Source: an uncultured Aquimarina sp. (lineage in GTDB: Bacteria; Bacteroidota; Bacteroidia; Flavobacteriales; Flavobacteriaceae). From it: a DNA stretch of 40,135 nt. Position 1 is the stretch's first letter; each line of letters starts with the position of its first letter. The notes beneath the pieces are model-generated. The model did not search any database. It worked only from the letters and a program-made list of their open reading frames with translations, and had not been told where the DNA came from. The translations under genes were made by a program, and so were the position numbers. Shown here piece after piece: positions 25,596 through 34,931 of this stretch. The stretch spans positions 1 to 40,135 of the forward strand of contig CANMLG010000013.1 in assembly GCA_947498765.1 (NCBI GenBank), read 5' to 3'.

Positions 25596-26461
25596 ACAAT
25601 TAAAATAGCAGCACCTATATAGGCAAAAGCTTCAATAAGACCAGCGCCAATATTTGGTTTTTTTTGATTTACAATTTCATCAGTTAAGCGTTGGCCTGGA
25701 AGTAAAATTTTATCCGAAATATAACGCATTATAGGCAAAATGATTATTCCTAAAACGGTATATGAGCTAATATCAATGATTGAGGTTTGCCAATTTGTAA
25801 AGGGTTCCACCAGCGCATTCATAATAATTAAACTAATGGAAACAATAGAACCTGCAAAAGCGATTCCTGCGGCTATATTGTCTTTTTCAATTTCGTTATG
25901 AATATCATATTTCATCCATAAACTAAATACTTTAGTACTAATAATAAGCATGATGTTTCCAATAAACCAATAACCTACAAAGGTGATGAGTCCTTCAGTC
26001 AAGCTAGAAGATTCGCCCACAAGCGCACCGTATAATAAAAAGGCATTCCCTAAATAAATAGCGGCTTCAATAATTCCAGTACCTTCATTCTGATCTTGTA
26101 AAATTTCTTTTTTAACTGAAAATTTTGGGAGCATTAACTTATTTGTTATAAGTATAGAAACATGAAGTAAAAGAATACCGAGTATACCATAAATTCCAAT
26201 CAGTTTAGCGTCTTCAATAAAACCGTAGCTTTCGCCAGAAATGGCAGCAATTAGAATAACTGTTATGGCAGAAAAGTAGCCTACATAAGCAATACTAAAG
26301 GCAAAATTATCTTTTTCAACAAGTTCATAGGAAACAAGTATATTAGGGTTCAAAACATTGTAAAGAATTTTTCCAATAAAAAACAAAGCAAAAGCAATGG
26401 TTAAGTAACCCAAACTATGGATTAATCCATCGATATCTATAAAATCTGTTAGCATATTCAT
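25583..26461 (-). CDS. Double DUF350 membrane protein
   Basis: The 292-residue protein is made of two DUF350 units (about residues 10-135 and 150-292), each with three to four membrane helices (for example AFSIAYVGYFSAITVILIAA and AAGIAFAGSIVSISLIIMNA). DUF350 proteins are small inner-membrane proteins of unknown function. The E. coli YjfL belongs here, and its operon also carries a PspA-like protein and an ATP-grasp glutathionylspermidine-synthase-like protein. Its end overlaps the aminopropyltransferase start by 13 bases. Confidence 0.88.
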   Translation of the reverse strand: MNMLTDFIDIDGLIHSLGYLTIAFALFFIGKILYNVLNPNILVSYELVEKDNFAFSIAYVGYFSAITVILIAAISGESYGFIEDAKLIGIYGILGILLLHVSILITNKLMLPKFSVKKEILQDQNEGTGIIEAAIYLGNAFLLYGALVGESSSLTEGLITFVGYWFIGNIMLIISTKVFSLWMKYDIHNEIEKDNIAAGIAFAGSIVSISLIIMNALVEPFTNWQTSIIDISSYTVLGIIILPIMRYISDKILLPGQRLTDEIVNQKKPNIGAGLIEAFAYIGAAILIVWTF

Positions 26462-26472
26462 AGGATTATATA

Positions 26473-27321
26473 TTATTTACCAAAACCACCACTTCTTCCT
26501 CTTGATGTTGAAGAGGTGCTAAAGCGATTGGTGTTTCGTGTTGTTTTTGAATAACTTTTACTAGAGGTATAACCTCTGGACTTTAAACTGGATGAACTTT
26601 GTCTTACCTTACTTTGAACTTTACTTTTAAAGCTCGAAGGTTTTTTATTCCAACTAGTATTGGTGTTTGTTGTTTTGGAACGCGTACCATATTGGTTGTT
26701 TCGGCCATAGTAATCGGTACGGCCACGGTAATTTCTGCGGTAGTCATTCCAGTCATTTCTAGGGTAACCATAATAGCCGCCATAACCATATCTAGGTCCA
26801 AAAAATAGGTCGCTCATTAAACGATACCGCCCATAAAAAGCCCAAAATGAACTTCCGTTACTATGGGTTTGCCATTGGCCATATTGTGGATTTCCTACAT
26901 ACCCATTGGCACCAGCGGGTGCGGAATTTTTATCAAGCACGCCATTTTCTTTATTTAAAATGGTCATCCCCAAATCATTTTGATGATCTTCAAAAACAAT
27001 AGGAGATACCTCAAGCCAATCTGTAGTTTCAACTTTAATATCAGTAGCCTGAGCGGTTGTATCCTGTAATTGTTCTCGAGTTAGTTTTGGTGTAGACTTC
27101 TGCAAAAGAATACGGTATTTATGGTAATATTTGTCTATATCTTCCTTGTAATCCATATCGGAAAGGATTACTGTATAGTTGTTTACATCAATATATTTAG
27201 TAATTAAATTATCGACAGGTGACTTTACAAATTTAGGGCGTTGCTCGGTATTGCCTCCACAAGAAATAAGACACAAGCAGAGGCTAAAAATGGATAGAAA
27301 TAAGATGCTAAATTTATTCAT
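26473..27321 (-). CDS. Lipoprotein with Tyr/Gly/Arg-rich and Ser-rich tail
   Basis: The 282-residue protein has a lipoprotein signal (LFLSIFSLCLCLISCGGN). A folded N-terminal half (about residues 30-140: YTVILSDMDYKEDIDKYYHK, LEVSPIVFEDHQNDLGMTIL) is followed by a low-complexity part rich in Tyr, Gly, Arg and Asn (RYGYGGYYGYPRNDWNDYRR) and then a Ser/Lys/Arg tail ending SGGFGK. The N-terminal part recurs with DUF350/DUF4178 genes elsewhere, as far as I recall, under unnamed families. It sits 11 bases from each neighbour, clearly in one operon. Confidence 0.72.
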   Translation of the reverse strand: MNKFSILFLSIFSLCLCLISCGGNTEQRPKFVKSPVDNLITKYIDVNNYTVILSDMDYKEDIDKYYHKYRILLQKSTPKLTREQLQDTTAQATDIKVETTDWLEVSPIVFEDHQNDLGMTILNKENGVLDKNSAPAGANGYVGNPQYGQWQTHSNGSSFWAFYGRYRLMSDLFFGPRYGYGGYYGYPRNDWNDYRRNYRGRTDYYGRNNQYGTRSKTTNTNTSWNKKPSSFKSKVQSKVRQSSSSLKSRGYTSSKSYSKTTRNTNRFSTSSTSRGRSGGFGK

Positions 27322-27332
27322 GTTGTGCTTGG

Positions 27333-27878
27333 TTAACGTATAGGCAATATATTACTAATTTCGAAAGGTTTTACCTTTTTTCCTATACTAACTTCAAATT
27401 CATTTTCTCCCCATTGTTCAATAGTTAAAAAATGTGTTTCGGCATCATTTTCATAATCAAAAGAGATCAGCTCACTCCAGTCCTCACTTTCTACATCTCG
27501 ATAATAACCTGGAGATTGTTCGTCAAAATGATAGCTCGTACCTTTATAAATAATAAGATTTGGAAATTTGTCGTGATTTTCAAAGTAAGAAATAACATCC
27601 TGACCTAACTTGCGAAACTTTATTTTTTCAGAAATAATAATTTCTAAACTTTCGTCTTCTTCAATACTAAGATAACGAGTTTTTCCACGTGATTCAATTA
27701 AAAACTCACGTGAAAAAAAGTGATCCCCCCAATCGTATTCTGCCATTTTTTTAACCGTCCATGTTTCCATATCGTAATCCAGTAAATAACCTTTTTCTAA
27801 ATCAGTTACTTTTATGTTTGTAGGATCAAAGTGTGTTTCTTCTTCTTCCTTTTTTTTAAATATATCGAATAGGCCCAT
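27333..27878 (-). CDS. DUF4178 domain protein
   Basis: The 181-residue protein matches the DUF4178 type: an acidic soluble beta-rich protein with LEKGYLLDYDMETWTVKKMAEYDW near the start (about 27-50), TRYLSIEEDESLEI, and WSELISFDYENDAETHFLTI, EQWGENEFEVSIGKKV near the end. It has no signal or membrane segment. DUF4178 genes commonly neighbour DUF350 and spermidine-synthase genes in distant bacteria, including actinobacteria. It is 11 bases from the next lipoprotein gene. Confidence 0.82.
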   Translation of the reverse strand: MGLFDIFKKKEEEETHFDPTNIKVTDLEKGYLLDYDMETWTVKKMAEYDWGDHFFSREFLIESRGKTRYLSIEEDESLEIIISEKIKFRKLGQDVISYFENHDKFPNLIIYKGTSYHFDEQSPGYYRDVESEDWSELISFDYENDAETHFLTIEQWGENEFEVSIGKKVKPFEISNILPIR

Positions 27879-27879
27879 T

Positions 27880-28470
27880 TTATTTTTTTGTTTTTTTAAT
27901 ATCTAGTTTTTTCGTGATTTCAATATTTTTTATTGTTTCCGTAAAGGGAATAGCTTCCACTTTTTCATTTCTTAATAAAAAAATAACATCTTTAGTCTTC
28001 CCAATAAGAATCCCTTCTTTTACCTCTTTATCTACAAAGTGTATCGTAATAGGTTTTTGACTTAATATTTGTTCTTTTTGATATTTTCCGTAGAAACCTG
28101 AAGCTGCATATAAAATGGATAAAAAAGTAAGAAATTGAGAGGTGTAAAGATAAATACTAAACCTTTTTTTTTTATCTAAGCCAAAGCTATATTTTGAATA
28201 GGATTCTGGGTTTTTTATTCTCCAATTTTTATCATATTTAACTAAAACAAACATAATAATTATACTTACAATTGAAAATAATAATATAATAACGTCGGAA
28301 AATGGAGCAAGTAAAAAATCAAAAATATCAGAATAATCAAAAATATTGATACCAAATCTAGAATATTTACTGTGGTTAAAGAGCATCCCAATTCCTATAA
28401 TGAAAATATAGCATGAGGTGAAAATAGTTTGAGATTCTCCTAATCGATCTTTTAAATTTCTATTGTCCAT
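27880..28470 (-). CDS. Hypothetical membrane protein
   Basis: The 196-residue protein has three membrane helices: about 17-32 (FTSCYIFIIGIGMLF), about 53-80 (APFSDVIILLFSIVSIIIMF) and about 106-126 (LYTSQFLTFLSILYAASGFY). A soluble C-terminal domain of about 65 residues follows (ITIHFVDKEVKEGILIGKTK DVIFLL) and looks like a small beta fold. Its last codon lies next to the DUF4178 start with a one-base gap. No family recognised. Confidence 0.65.
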   Translation of the reverse strand: MDNRNLKDRLGESQTIFTSCYIFIIGIGMLFNHSKYSRFGINIFDYSDIFDFLLAPFSDVIILLFSIVSIIIMFVLVKYDKNWRIKNPESYSKYSFGLDKKKRFSIYLYTSQFLTFLSILYAASGFYGKYQKEQILSQKPITIHFVDKEVKEGILIGKTKDVIFLLRNEKVEAIPFTETIKNIEITKKLDIKKTKK

Positions 28471-28510
28471 TAACGGTTTGTTTAATTAATCTAAATATAC
28501 AACTAAGTCT

Positions 28511-31500
28511 TTATTTCAACCCACTCTTCAACACTTCCTGAATCCCCATTAAATTCTCGCTAAACTGCATCATTTGTGCCAATACTTGTGCCATTTCGTT
28601 TTTATCGCCAAAACCTTTTAACTTGTTGTTTTTTACAAAAGTTTCTTTAATCACTTCCCATCGAGGTAATTCTTCTCCAGTCATGGTATTTGTAAGCTCT
28701 TTGTACTTTAATAAATTAGCTTCGGCGGCACTGGTTAAAGTTTGGGATTCGTTTTCGTAATGAGATAGGAGTAGACTTTGCAGTTCCTTTTCGTTCATAA
28801 TAGGAACTACTTTAGCCACTAATTTACTCATATCTCTGTACGAACCTTGTAATTTGAACGAAGGTTCGGTTCGGTAGGCATCTTCCATGGCTGCCGATTT
28901 AATGTAAGTTTCATTTACCTTAAGTACGGTGTTGCGTATAGTAATCACTTTTTCTAGAATAGATACGTAATCTTGTATCTCTTGTTTGGTATGATTTCCT
29001 TGGAGTTCAATGCCTTCTTGCGAACCTGTTTCGACCATTTCAATCAATTTATAAATATCGTCAAAATACTTGCTGCTTAATTGATACAATATCGGGTTGG
29101 AAGTCATGGCATTTTCAACCAAACTTAGTTTAAACAAGTCGGCAGTATCACCAATAATATCTCCTAAATTGTAAATATCTGCACGATTAGCTAGCATGTC
29201 CGGAATCTGGAATTTTTCGCCACTTTCGGTATAGGGATTTCCTGCCATAATAACACAGAATTTTTTGCTGTGTAAATCATAGGTTTTTGGTTTGCCTTTA
29301 TAAATTCCTTCAATTTTTCGAGTTCCATCGGAAAGCGATATAAATTTTTGTAAAAACTCGGGGTTGCAATGCTGAATATCATCAAGGTACAGCATCACAT
29401 TATTCCCCATTTCAAAAGCAAGATTTAGCTTTTTTAATTCCTCTCGTGCTGCGGAGTTGTTAGCAGCCATTGGGTCTACAGAGGTCACCTCATGACCAAT
29501 AGCAGGACCATTAATTTTCATAAACACCAAACCTAAACGATTGGCCATATATTCCATTAAGGTGGTTTTACCATAGCCTGGAGGCGAAATTAATAGTAAC
29601 ATTCCCATACGATCGGTACGCTTGTTATCGCCAAGACTCCCCAATTGTTTGGATAAGTTATCGCCAAACAAAGGCAAGTAGACTTGATCTATTAATTTAT
29701 TACGGACAAAGGAGGAAAGGACTCTAGGTTTAAATTCCGAAAGTTTTAATGATTCTTTTAATTCTTCAGTGACCTGATGTTTGGCATTTTTATAACTTTC
29801 AAAAGCAGGCACTTCTACAGCAGTGAAAAGTGTTACATCTGAAATAAACTGGTGGTAATTAAAGATAAAGTTGCCTTCGGATATTGAGGCGTGACTTCCT
29901 TTTAAGTTTTCGATAATTTGCAAAGGATTCACATGAATCACATCGGCCGTTGAGGCATCTTTAAACAAAAGTAAACAAACAACCTCATGTGCGTAGGCTT
30001 GTAAATTTGAATGAGCTATTTTTATATACGAAGTAACCCATTGCAGCGCTAATTGTATGGTTTCGTGAATACCATGTTGTTGCCTAGTATTTTCAAGCGA
30101 TTTTTTAAAGGAAGTATTTCCCTTTTTATTTTTTATTTCCTTGATAAAAGCATCATGTATTTCTTGAGCAGTTTGACTTATGCAAAAAATAGTATCAGTT
30201 TGTAACTCATAAAATAAGTAGGAAGCTACAGCGGTTTCAGTAAAAAGTGAATTTGTTGTAGGCGTTGCCACATTTTTTTCAAGGATTTGTGCAGTGGATA
30301 TATACACTGCTAACTCCGAAATGATGCTTTGGTAGGCAGTACTTTCAGGAAAAACAGCCCGTACCTCGCCCGAAGCTTTAATTTTTTGATTCCAATACTC
30401 TTTTTGTTCGTCTGCTAAGCTGTGCCAAAAAAACTGCCCATGAGCTCGAGTAATTGGCGAGAAACGCAGCAGACCTAAATCATGATTTTTAGTAACTAAC
30501 ACCTTTAAAATTTTAGCGGCATCAATATCATGTACGCCTTTCACATAGCCTTCGGCATAATTTTTACTGCTTTGGGTTTGTATAAGTTGTAGTAAGTCTT
30601 CTTCCGTTTGCTTTTCTAAGCTTTCTTTTGGATTGTTGGAAAATACCTTGTAAGCTAAATAGGCTGATCGATATACGTTTTCATTTTCGGAAATTAATTC
30701 TTGATTCCAATATTTTTTTGATTTAAGAAGGATTTCGTTTTCAATTTCTTGATAAAAATCAGTCCCCGTTAAATGGTATTGTAACGCATCGTCTTTGTAT
30801 ACAATAGTTAAATCTAATGCTTGTTTATTAACGCCAAACTTGTGCTTACCCAGTTTTATAACATTCTCGCCATCCTCATATAAATCTTGTTTGTCCTTAA
30901 GTTTTCGAGTGGCATCTTCCTTAGCAACCTTTAACGTAGTTTCAATAGTTTCCGCCTTACCAGCATCATCTAATTTTTGTAAGCTTTCAATAATATCTCT
31001 AAGCTTATTAATCATTAAATCCGAAGCAAAATAACCATTGATTTCGGCAACACTGGCAAAACTCAATGCCTTTTTGGTGACTCCTTTTAAAATTCGGTTT
31101 GCAGAATTTTCTAAGGCAACTGCTTTTTTGTTTCGAGCCTCAATTAAGCTGTTTTTTCTAGTTTCAAAGGCATTGTAAACTTCTTCGCGTTTCTCAATAA
31201 TTTGAGAAATAAAATCCTCAAAATCAGCAAACCGCCCCTCTAGATCTTCTAGCTGAACCGAAACCTTGTTGAGTAATTCGTCCGTTTTTTCGGGAGTACT
31301 AGCAATATCTAAATAGTTAATAATACTTTGATCAACCAGTTTTAATTGCGCGCCAAATTCGGCAGTAGCTTCCTTACTGCCTAATGATTTTATGCTGTTT
31401 TTTATTCCCGCTTTAAGCTGATTAATGGTGGCGAAAATCAAAGAAATGTTGTCAATTATTTTGGTAGAATGTGAGGTGTCCTCAATTTGCAAATTAGATA

Positions 31501-33400
31501 CAATGTCGATAAGCATCTCCAAATCGATCGCAATTTGATTGACTTCTTCCTCTAGTTTTTTGGCGGCAATTACTTTTTTAATACTTTCAAGTGCCGTTTG
31601 TTTTTCTTCTAAACGTTTATGGTAGGGCAGCAGGGCCTTGTCATCCAATAAAAATTGAACACAACGTTGCGAAATTCGATCTGTTTGTTCGGCAATTTCT
31701 GCTTCTAAATCGCTAATAAATTGTTTGTCCACATAGCGGATATCATTCATGCCAATAACTTCTCCGCGAAGGCTACGTAATTGGGCTAATACCTGAACAA
31801 AATCATCAATGGATTTAAAGGAGCTGCTTTTTATTTTACTAAAAATAGCATCGGCTTTAGCTTTGGTTTCCTTGGTAGTGTTTTCTGCTGTTTTTCGGAG
31901 TTGGATAACCTTTTCAAACTCGTCAATAGCCGCATTGGCAGCGCCGTTAATTTCATCTAAGGGAACCGCTAAATCAAAGGTGTCTGGTTCTCTAATCCAA
32001 TAATAACTATTGGTAATGTCACTTGAAAATTTAGCAATATCATCGTACAAACCATCATAACTATCCTCCTTGTTTAAAAGAGTAATTAAGCCCTGGCATT
32101 CGGCCATGGCTTTTACAATATCTTTGTTGCCTATTTTATAGAGTAAGTTATCTGTATGTTCCGAAGGAATAACATCCCCTTTAATAAAAGGCGTTTGCCA
32201 AATTTGAATTACATGATGTTTGGTTTGGTCATCTTCGGTTTTAAAATAGCATAATTCACCTTTAGTTAAAATAGTAAAGCCATTACAAATAATAGGTGTT
32301 TTTACCTGTTGCTCAATCACATTATAGGACATTAATACATATAAGCCTTTTTTACTTTCGTAGAAGACATATAAATAATCCTCCCCATTTGGCGAGCTTA
32401 TTTTTTCTTGAAATTTAACATCGTTAATTCCATTGTCAAATAATTTAAAATCGCCAGACTGTAAGTAATACCCATCGGCAAAAATAACGCCTTGTTCATC
32501 GGGTAATAAAACGCAAGCATCTTTTATGCTTTCAATTTTTTTAACTTCTTGAATTTTATGGTTATATACAAAATAACGGGGGGCTTCCTGAAAGGGTTTA
32601 ATTTCAATAGCAATTAGGTTGCCTAAATCGGCATAACGGTATTGTCCGTCATCCAAAGTTTGGTCAACTAACTCAACCGATTCATTATAAATCCCTTTGC
32701 CATCGTTGGTGTTATCTTCGATTTTAATGGTTAAATCACCTCCAATGGTTTCTACAAAAACCTTGTCTAAAATTGAAATATGTGGATGATCACCATAACG
32801 ATGCATATCACGAGTTACCTCGGTCCAATTAAATTCGTGTTGTTTTGGAAATGTAAACTCGTGTTCACTTCGGTTATCAATATAAGTAAGTTGCCCTTCA
32901 TTAATTAACCATTTAAAGGTTTTAATATCGGTGGGACTATCACTTAACTGAAACACCATATGCAAGTAATTACCAACAATGGCAAACTTGGAAAATATGG
33001 TGTTTCGGTAATATTTATATAGGTTTTCAAAATCGCTTACAAAAGTAGAGTCTTCAAATAGCTCTAAAGGCTGAGGTGTAAAATGATCTTCTTCGTAGGT
33101 GTAAATACTAAACACATCGGCTAAGGTCATTTCGGTACGTAAACCAAAATGTACATTATATCCAAAAATACAATGAGCGCCAATAGTTACAATGTCTCGT
33201 GCAATACAGTTGTTTTCGGTATTGATGCGATTATTAGCAATCAATTTGGTTTCAACACTTCCAAAAACTTCTTTACGGGCATCATTTAACAGTGCTAATC
33301 GTTGTAGCAGTTCCGTTTTTTGTTTTTGTAAACGGTTTTGGATAATCTCGTATGTACCTCCTTCGAGTTGTTGTGTACTATTTGTGTTGTTTTGTTCCAT
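28511..33400 (-). CDS. Giant AAA+ ATPase (DNA-repair-ATPase-like, DUF3686 type)
   Basis: A 1,629-residue cytoplasmic protein. The N-terminal ~450 residues form a beta-rich region (FGYNVHFGLRTEMTLADVFS, HRYGDHPHISILDKVFVETI) resembling the DUF3686-type region of proteins annotated as DNA repair ATPase. Residues about 480-900 are long coiled coils. A helical middle follows, then a C-terminal AAA+ domain with Walker A SPPGYGKTT (about 1270), Walker B VMLYLDDIQ (about 1332) and sensor 1 VIMAGNPYTESG (about 1384), MoxR-like in style. The DNA-repair label has no direct support. Here it sits between DUF4178/DUF350/polyamine genes and flotillin genes, so a membrane-linked remodelling role is inferred. 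Confidence 0.85.
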   Translation of the reverse strand: MEQNNTNSTQQLEGGTYEIIQNRLQKQKTELLQRLALLNDARKEVFGSVETKLIANNRINTENNCIARDIVTIGAHCIFGYNVHFGLRTEMTLADVFSIYTYEEDHFTPQPLELFEDSTFVSDFENLYKYYRNTIFSKFAIVGNYLHMVFQLSDSPTDIKTFKWLINEGQLTYIDNRSEHEFTFPKQHEFNWTEVTRDMHRYGDHPHISILDKVFVETIGGDLTIKIEDNTNDGKGIYNESVELVDQTLDDGQYRYADLGNLIAIEIKPFQEAPRYFVYNHKIQEVKKIESIKDACVLLPDEQGVIFADGYYLQSGDFKLFDNGINDVKFQEKISSPNGEDYLYVFYESKKGLYVLMSYNVIEQQVKTPIICNGFTILTKGELCYFKTEDDQTKHHVIQIWQTPFIKGDVIPSEHTDNLLYKIGNKDIVKAMAECQGLITLLNKEDSYDGLYDDIAKFSSDITNSYYWIREPDTFDLAVPLDEINGAANAAIDEFEKVIQLRKTAENTTKETKAKADAIFSKIKSSSFKSIDDFVQVLAQLRSLRGEVIGMNDIRYVDKQFISDLEAEIAEQTDRISQRCVQFLLDDKALLPYHKRLEEKQTALESIKKVIAAKKLEEEVNQIAIDLEMLIDIVSNLQIEDTSHSTKIIDNISLIFATINQLKAGIKNSIKSLGSKEATAEFGAQLKLVDQSIINYLDIASTPEKTDELLNKVSVQLEDLEGRFADFEDFISQIIEKREEVYNAFETRKNSLIEARNKKAVALENSANRILKGVTKKALSFASVAEINGYFASDLMINKLRDIIESLQKLDDAGKAETIETTLKVAKEDATRKLKDKQDLYEDGENVIKLGKHKFGVNKQALDLTIVYKDDALQYHLTGTDFYQEIENEILLKSKKYWNQELISENENVYRSAYLAYKVFSNNPKESLEKQTEEDLLQLIQTQSSKNYAEGYVKGVHDIDAAKILKVLVTKNHDLGLLRFSPITRAHGQFFWHSLADEQKEYWNQKIKASGEVRAVFPESTAYQSIISELAVYISTAQILEKNVATPTTNSLFTETAVASYLFYELQTDTIFCISQTAQEIHDAFIKEIKNKKGNTSFKKSLENTRQQHGIHETIQLALQWVTSYIKIAHSNLQAYAHEVVCLLLFKDASTADVIHVNPLQIIENLKGSHASISEGNFIFNYHQFISDVTLFTAVEVPAFESYKNAKHQVTEELKESLKLSEFKPRVLSSFVRNKLIDQVYLPLFGDNLSKQLGSLGDNKRTDRMGMLLLISPPGYGKTTLMEYMANRLGLVFMKINGPAIGHEVTSVDPMAANNSAAREELKKLNLAFEMGNNVMLYLDDIQHCNPEFLQKFISLSDGTRKIEGIYKGKPKTYDLHSKKFCVIMAGNPYTESGEKFQIPDMLANRADIYNLGDIIGDTADLFKLSLVENAMTSNPILYQLSSKYFDDIYKLIEMVETGSQEGIELQGNHTKQEIQDYVSILEKVITIRNTVLKVNETYIKSAAMEDAYRTEPSFKLQGSYRDMSKLVAKVVPIMNEKELQSLLLSHYENESQTLTSAAEANLLKYKELTNTMTGEELPRWEVIKETFVKNNKLKGFGDKNEMAQVLAQMMQFSENLMGIQEVLKSGLK

Positions 33401-33429
33401 GTTGCGTTACATTAATTTTTTAACTACAA

Positions 33430-33628
33430 ATTTTATTTGGAGTTACTCCGAAGAGCTTCCCTCCTCCCTGAGGAGGGAACGATTTGTCTCTGAAAAATCA
33501 AGGGTGGTGTATGCTCCCTGATACATATTACGTGGGGATTTATTACCACCTCTTTCTTTCGCTTTGCGAAATTCATTCTCCTCCTTACTAAGGAGGAGAA
33601 TCTTTGGGACGTTTTAGCGAGCTGAAAC
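33430..33628. repeat. Palindrome-rich repeat beside the DUF559 gene
   Basis: Three perfect palindromes occur in 140 bases: TCCCTCCTC-CCT-GAGGAGGGA (33461-33481), TTTCGC-TTT-GCGAAA (about 33557-33571), and ATTCTCCTCCTTA-C-TAAGGAGGAGAAT (about 33575-33601). CTCCTCCTT/AAGGAGGAG blocks of this kind are scattered in Bacteroidota genomes, often near DUF559 genes in my recollection. No real coding frame is present. Confidence 0.65.
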
Positions 33629-33997
33629 TTAGGTTTTAAAATGACTTTCAATTTCCTTAAGTACTTGATCCAAATGATCAAAGACCATTTTGTTTTCAAA
33701 ACGAATGACTTTAAAACCGAAGCCCTCTAAATACTGTGTTCTAATTTTATCCTTTTCTATAATCTCAGGAAGATTATGTATTGCACCATCCAATTCTATA
33801 ATCAACTTTTCCTTTGGACAATAAAAATCAGTAATGTAATTTCCAATGCTATGTTGTCTTCTAAATTTTCTTCCTCTCAATTGACTTTTCTTCAAATATT
33901 TCCATAGAAATGCTTCCGCAGAAGTGCAGTTGTTCCTTAGATTCTTACGGTAAGTTTCTAAATATTTTCTATTGTGTATTTGCTTTTTGTTGGTCAA
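33629..33997 (-). CDS. DUF559 (Vsr-like) endonuclease
   Basis: The 122-residue protein is a complete DUF559 domain: TSAEAFLWKYLKKSQLRGRK, FRRQHSIGNYITDFYCPKEK, LIIELDGAIH. The Asp in TDFYC and the Glu in IELDG, followed by a His, form a PD-(D/E)XK-type catalytic site related to the very-short-patch repair nuclease. Family size is about 110-125, so it is intact. It has no obvious link to its neighbours. Its position next to palindromic repeats suggests a selfish or mobile cassette inserted in the cluster. Confidence 0.87.
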   Translation of the reverse strand: MTNKKQIHNRKYLETYRKNLRNNCTSAEAFLWKYLKKSQLRGRKFRRQHSIGNYITDFYCPKEKLIIELDGAIHNLPEIIEKDKIRTQYLEGFGFKVIRFENKMVFDHLDQVLKEIESHFKT

Positions 33998-34019
33998 TTT
34001 TTAATTTTTTTTATAATTA

Positions 34020-34484
34020 TTAAATATCAATAGGTTTAGACTTTTTAAATATATTGGTAGTAGGTTCTTCTTCGTGAAATTTTATTCTATTTTTAATGTT
34101 GACCATAATTTTGAAAATTGAGACCTTCCATAAAAGATCAGTAAAATAACCTTTGAATTTTATATATTTTAAAGAATCTCCGGGATGAGCTTTTATATAA
34201 GTTTCTTTTTTTGCTTTTAAATGAATTGTATCTTTTGCTTTGTTTATTATTGTAAAAATATACCCATTAGGATCCGTTTTTTGTTCAGGAATTGGAGCGA
34301 AAGGTGTTCCTTCAGTACTTCCTCCGATTAGTCCTGTATTATTAGAATATGACTTCTTTAATATTATACCCTTATGATATTCTTTTTTTAATAATAAGGC
34401 ATCAATTGATAGAAAGGTAACGAAAACAGATATTGAATAAATTATTATTCTTGTTTTAGACATATTAAATAATTTCATTTTCAA
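34020..34484 (-). CDS. Hypothetical single-pass membrane protein
   Basis: The 154-residue protein has one N-terminal helix (about residues 12-31, IIIYSISVFVTFLSIDALLL) and a small soluble part with YIFTIINKAKDTIHLKAKKE. It could be a membrane-anchored or secreted protein. A later ATG at residue 8 (MSKTRIII) is an alternative start. No family recognised. It lies 10 bases from the lipoprotein gene upstream. Confidence 0.6.
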   Translation of the reverse strand: MKMKLFNMSKTRIIIYSISVFVTFLSIDALLLKKEYHKGIILKKSYSNNTGLIGGSTEGTPFAPIPEQKTDPNGYIFTIINKAKDTIHLKAKKETYIKAHPGDSLKYIKFKGYFTDLLWKVSIFKIMVNIKNRIKFHEEEPTTNIFKKSKPIDI

Positions 34485-34494
34485 ATAATTTATT

Positions 34495-34827
34495 TCAATC
34501 TACCGTAACCCATGTATTATTTTCGTTATCCCAAACTTGATTTTTTGTGGTGGTTTCGGATACTACATTTTCCACCGTAGATCGATCCGTTAGGGTGGAA
34601 CCATCGGTATGTTTTGTGGTTTTGTATACGGTCATTTTTTTAGTGGTAGTAATGGAACCCTTTTCATTTTTTTTGCTAATCACTTCATCAATTACCGTAT
34701 CAATTTTAATAACACGTGCTTCAGTTTCAGTAGCAAGGTTGTTTTTGCTACTATCTAGATCTTTTTTGTTCGATAGTGTACAGCTAATGGCTGTAACTAT
34801 AATTAGTAAGCTGAGTATTTTTTTCAT
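34495..34827 (-). CDS. Small lipoprotein
   Basis: The 110-residue protein has a lipoprotein signal (MKKILSLLIIVTAISCTLS, lipid cysteine at 16). The mature part is Thr/Lys/Glu-rich with repeating short beta-like stretches (VIKIDTVIDEVISKKNEKGS, KMTVYKTTKHTDG) and ends with WDNENNTWVTVD. It may be a surface-exposed or periplasmic fibre-like protein. No family recognised. Confidence 0.62.
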   Translation of the reverse strand: MKKILSLLIIVTAISCTLSNKKDLDSSKNNLATETEARVIKIDTVIDEVISKKNEKGSITTTKKMTVYKTTKHTDGSTLTDRSTVENVVSETTTKNQVWDNENNTWVTVD

Positions 34828-34880
34828 TGTAATAAAGTATTAGAGTGAGTGTGTTATTTGTTAATAAATTACAATTAGGG

Positions 34881-34917
34881 TATCAGACAGCACCCCGATC
34901 ACTTGTGCTGTCTGATA
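34881..34917. promoter_or_regulatory. Perfect 13-base hairpin between the flotillin and lipoprotein genes
   Basis: TATCAGACAGCAC (34881-34893) and GTGCTGTCTGATA (34905-34917) with an 11-base loop. A second inverted pair (AATTAGGGTA at 34873-34882 and TACCCTAATT at 34933-34942) encloses it. No T run follows on the minus strand, so it is perhaps an RNA-processing or attenuation site inside the operon rather than a simple terminator. Confidence 0.6.
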
Positions 34918-34931
34918 AATACTAACAATAT

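Noticed and set aside
33433..33699. 88-codon minus-strand frame between the ATPase and the DUF559 gene
   Set aside because: It runs through the palindromic repeats and out of frame through the end of the DUF559 gene; the residues reflect the repeat and not a protein.
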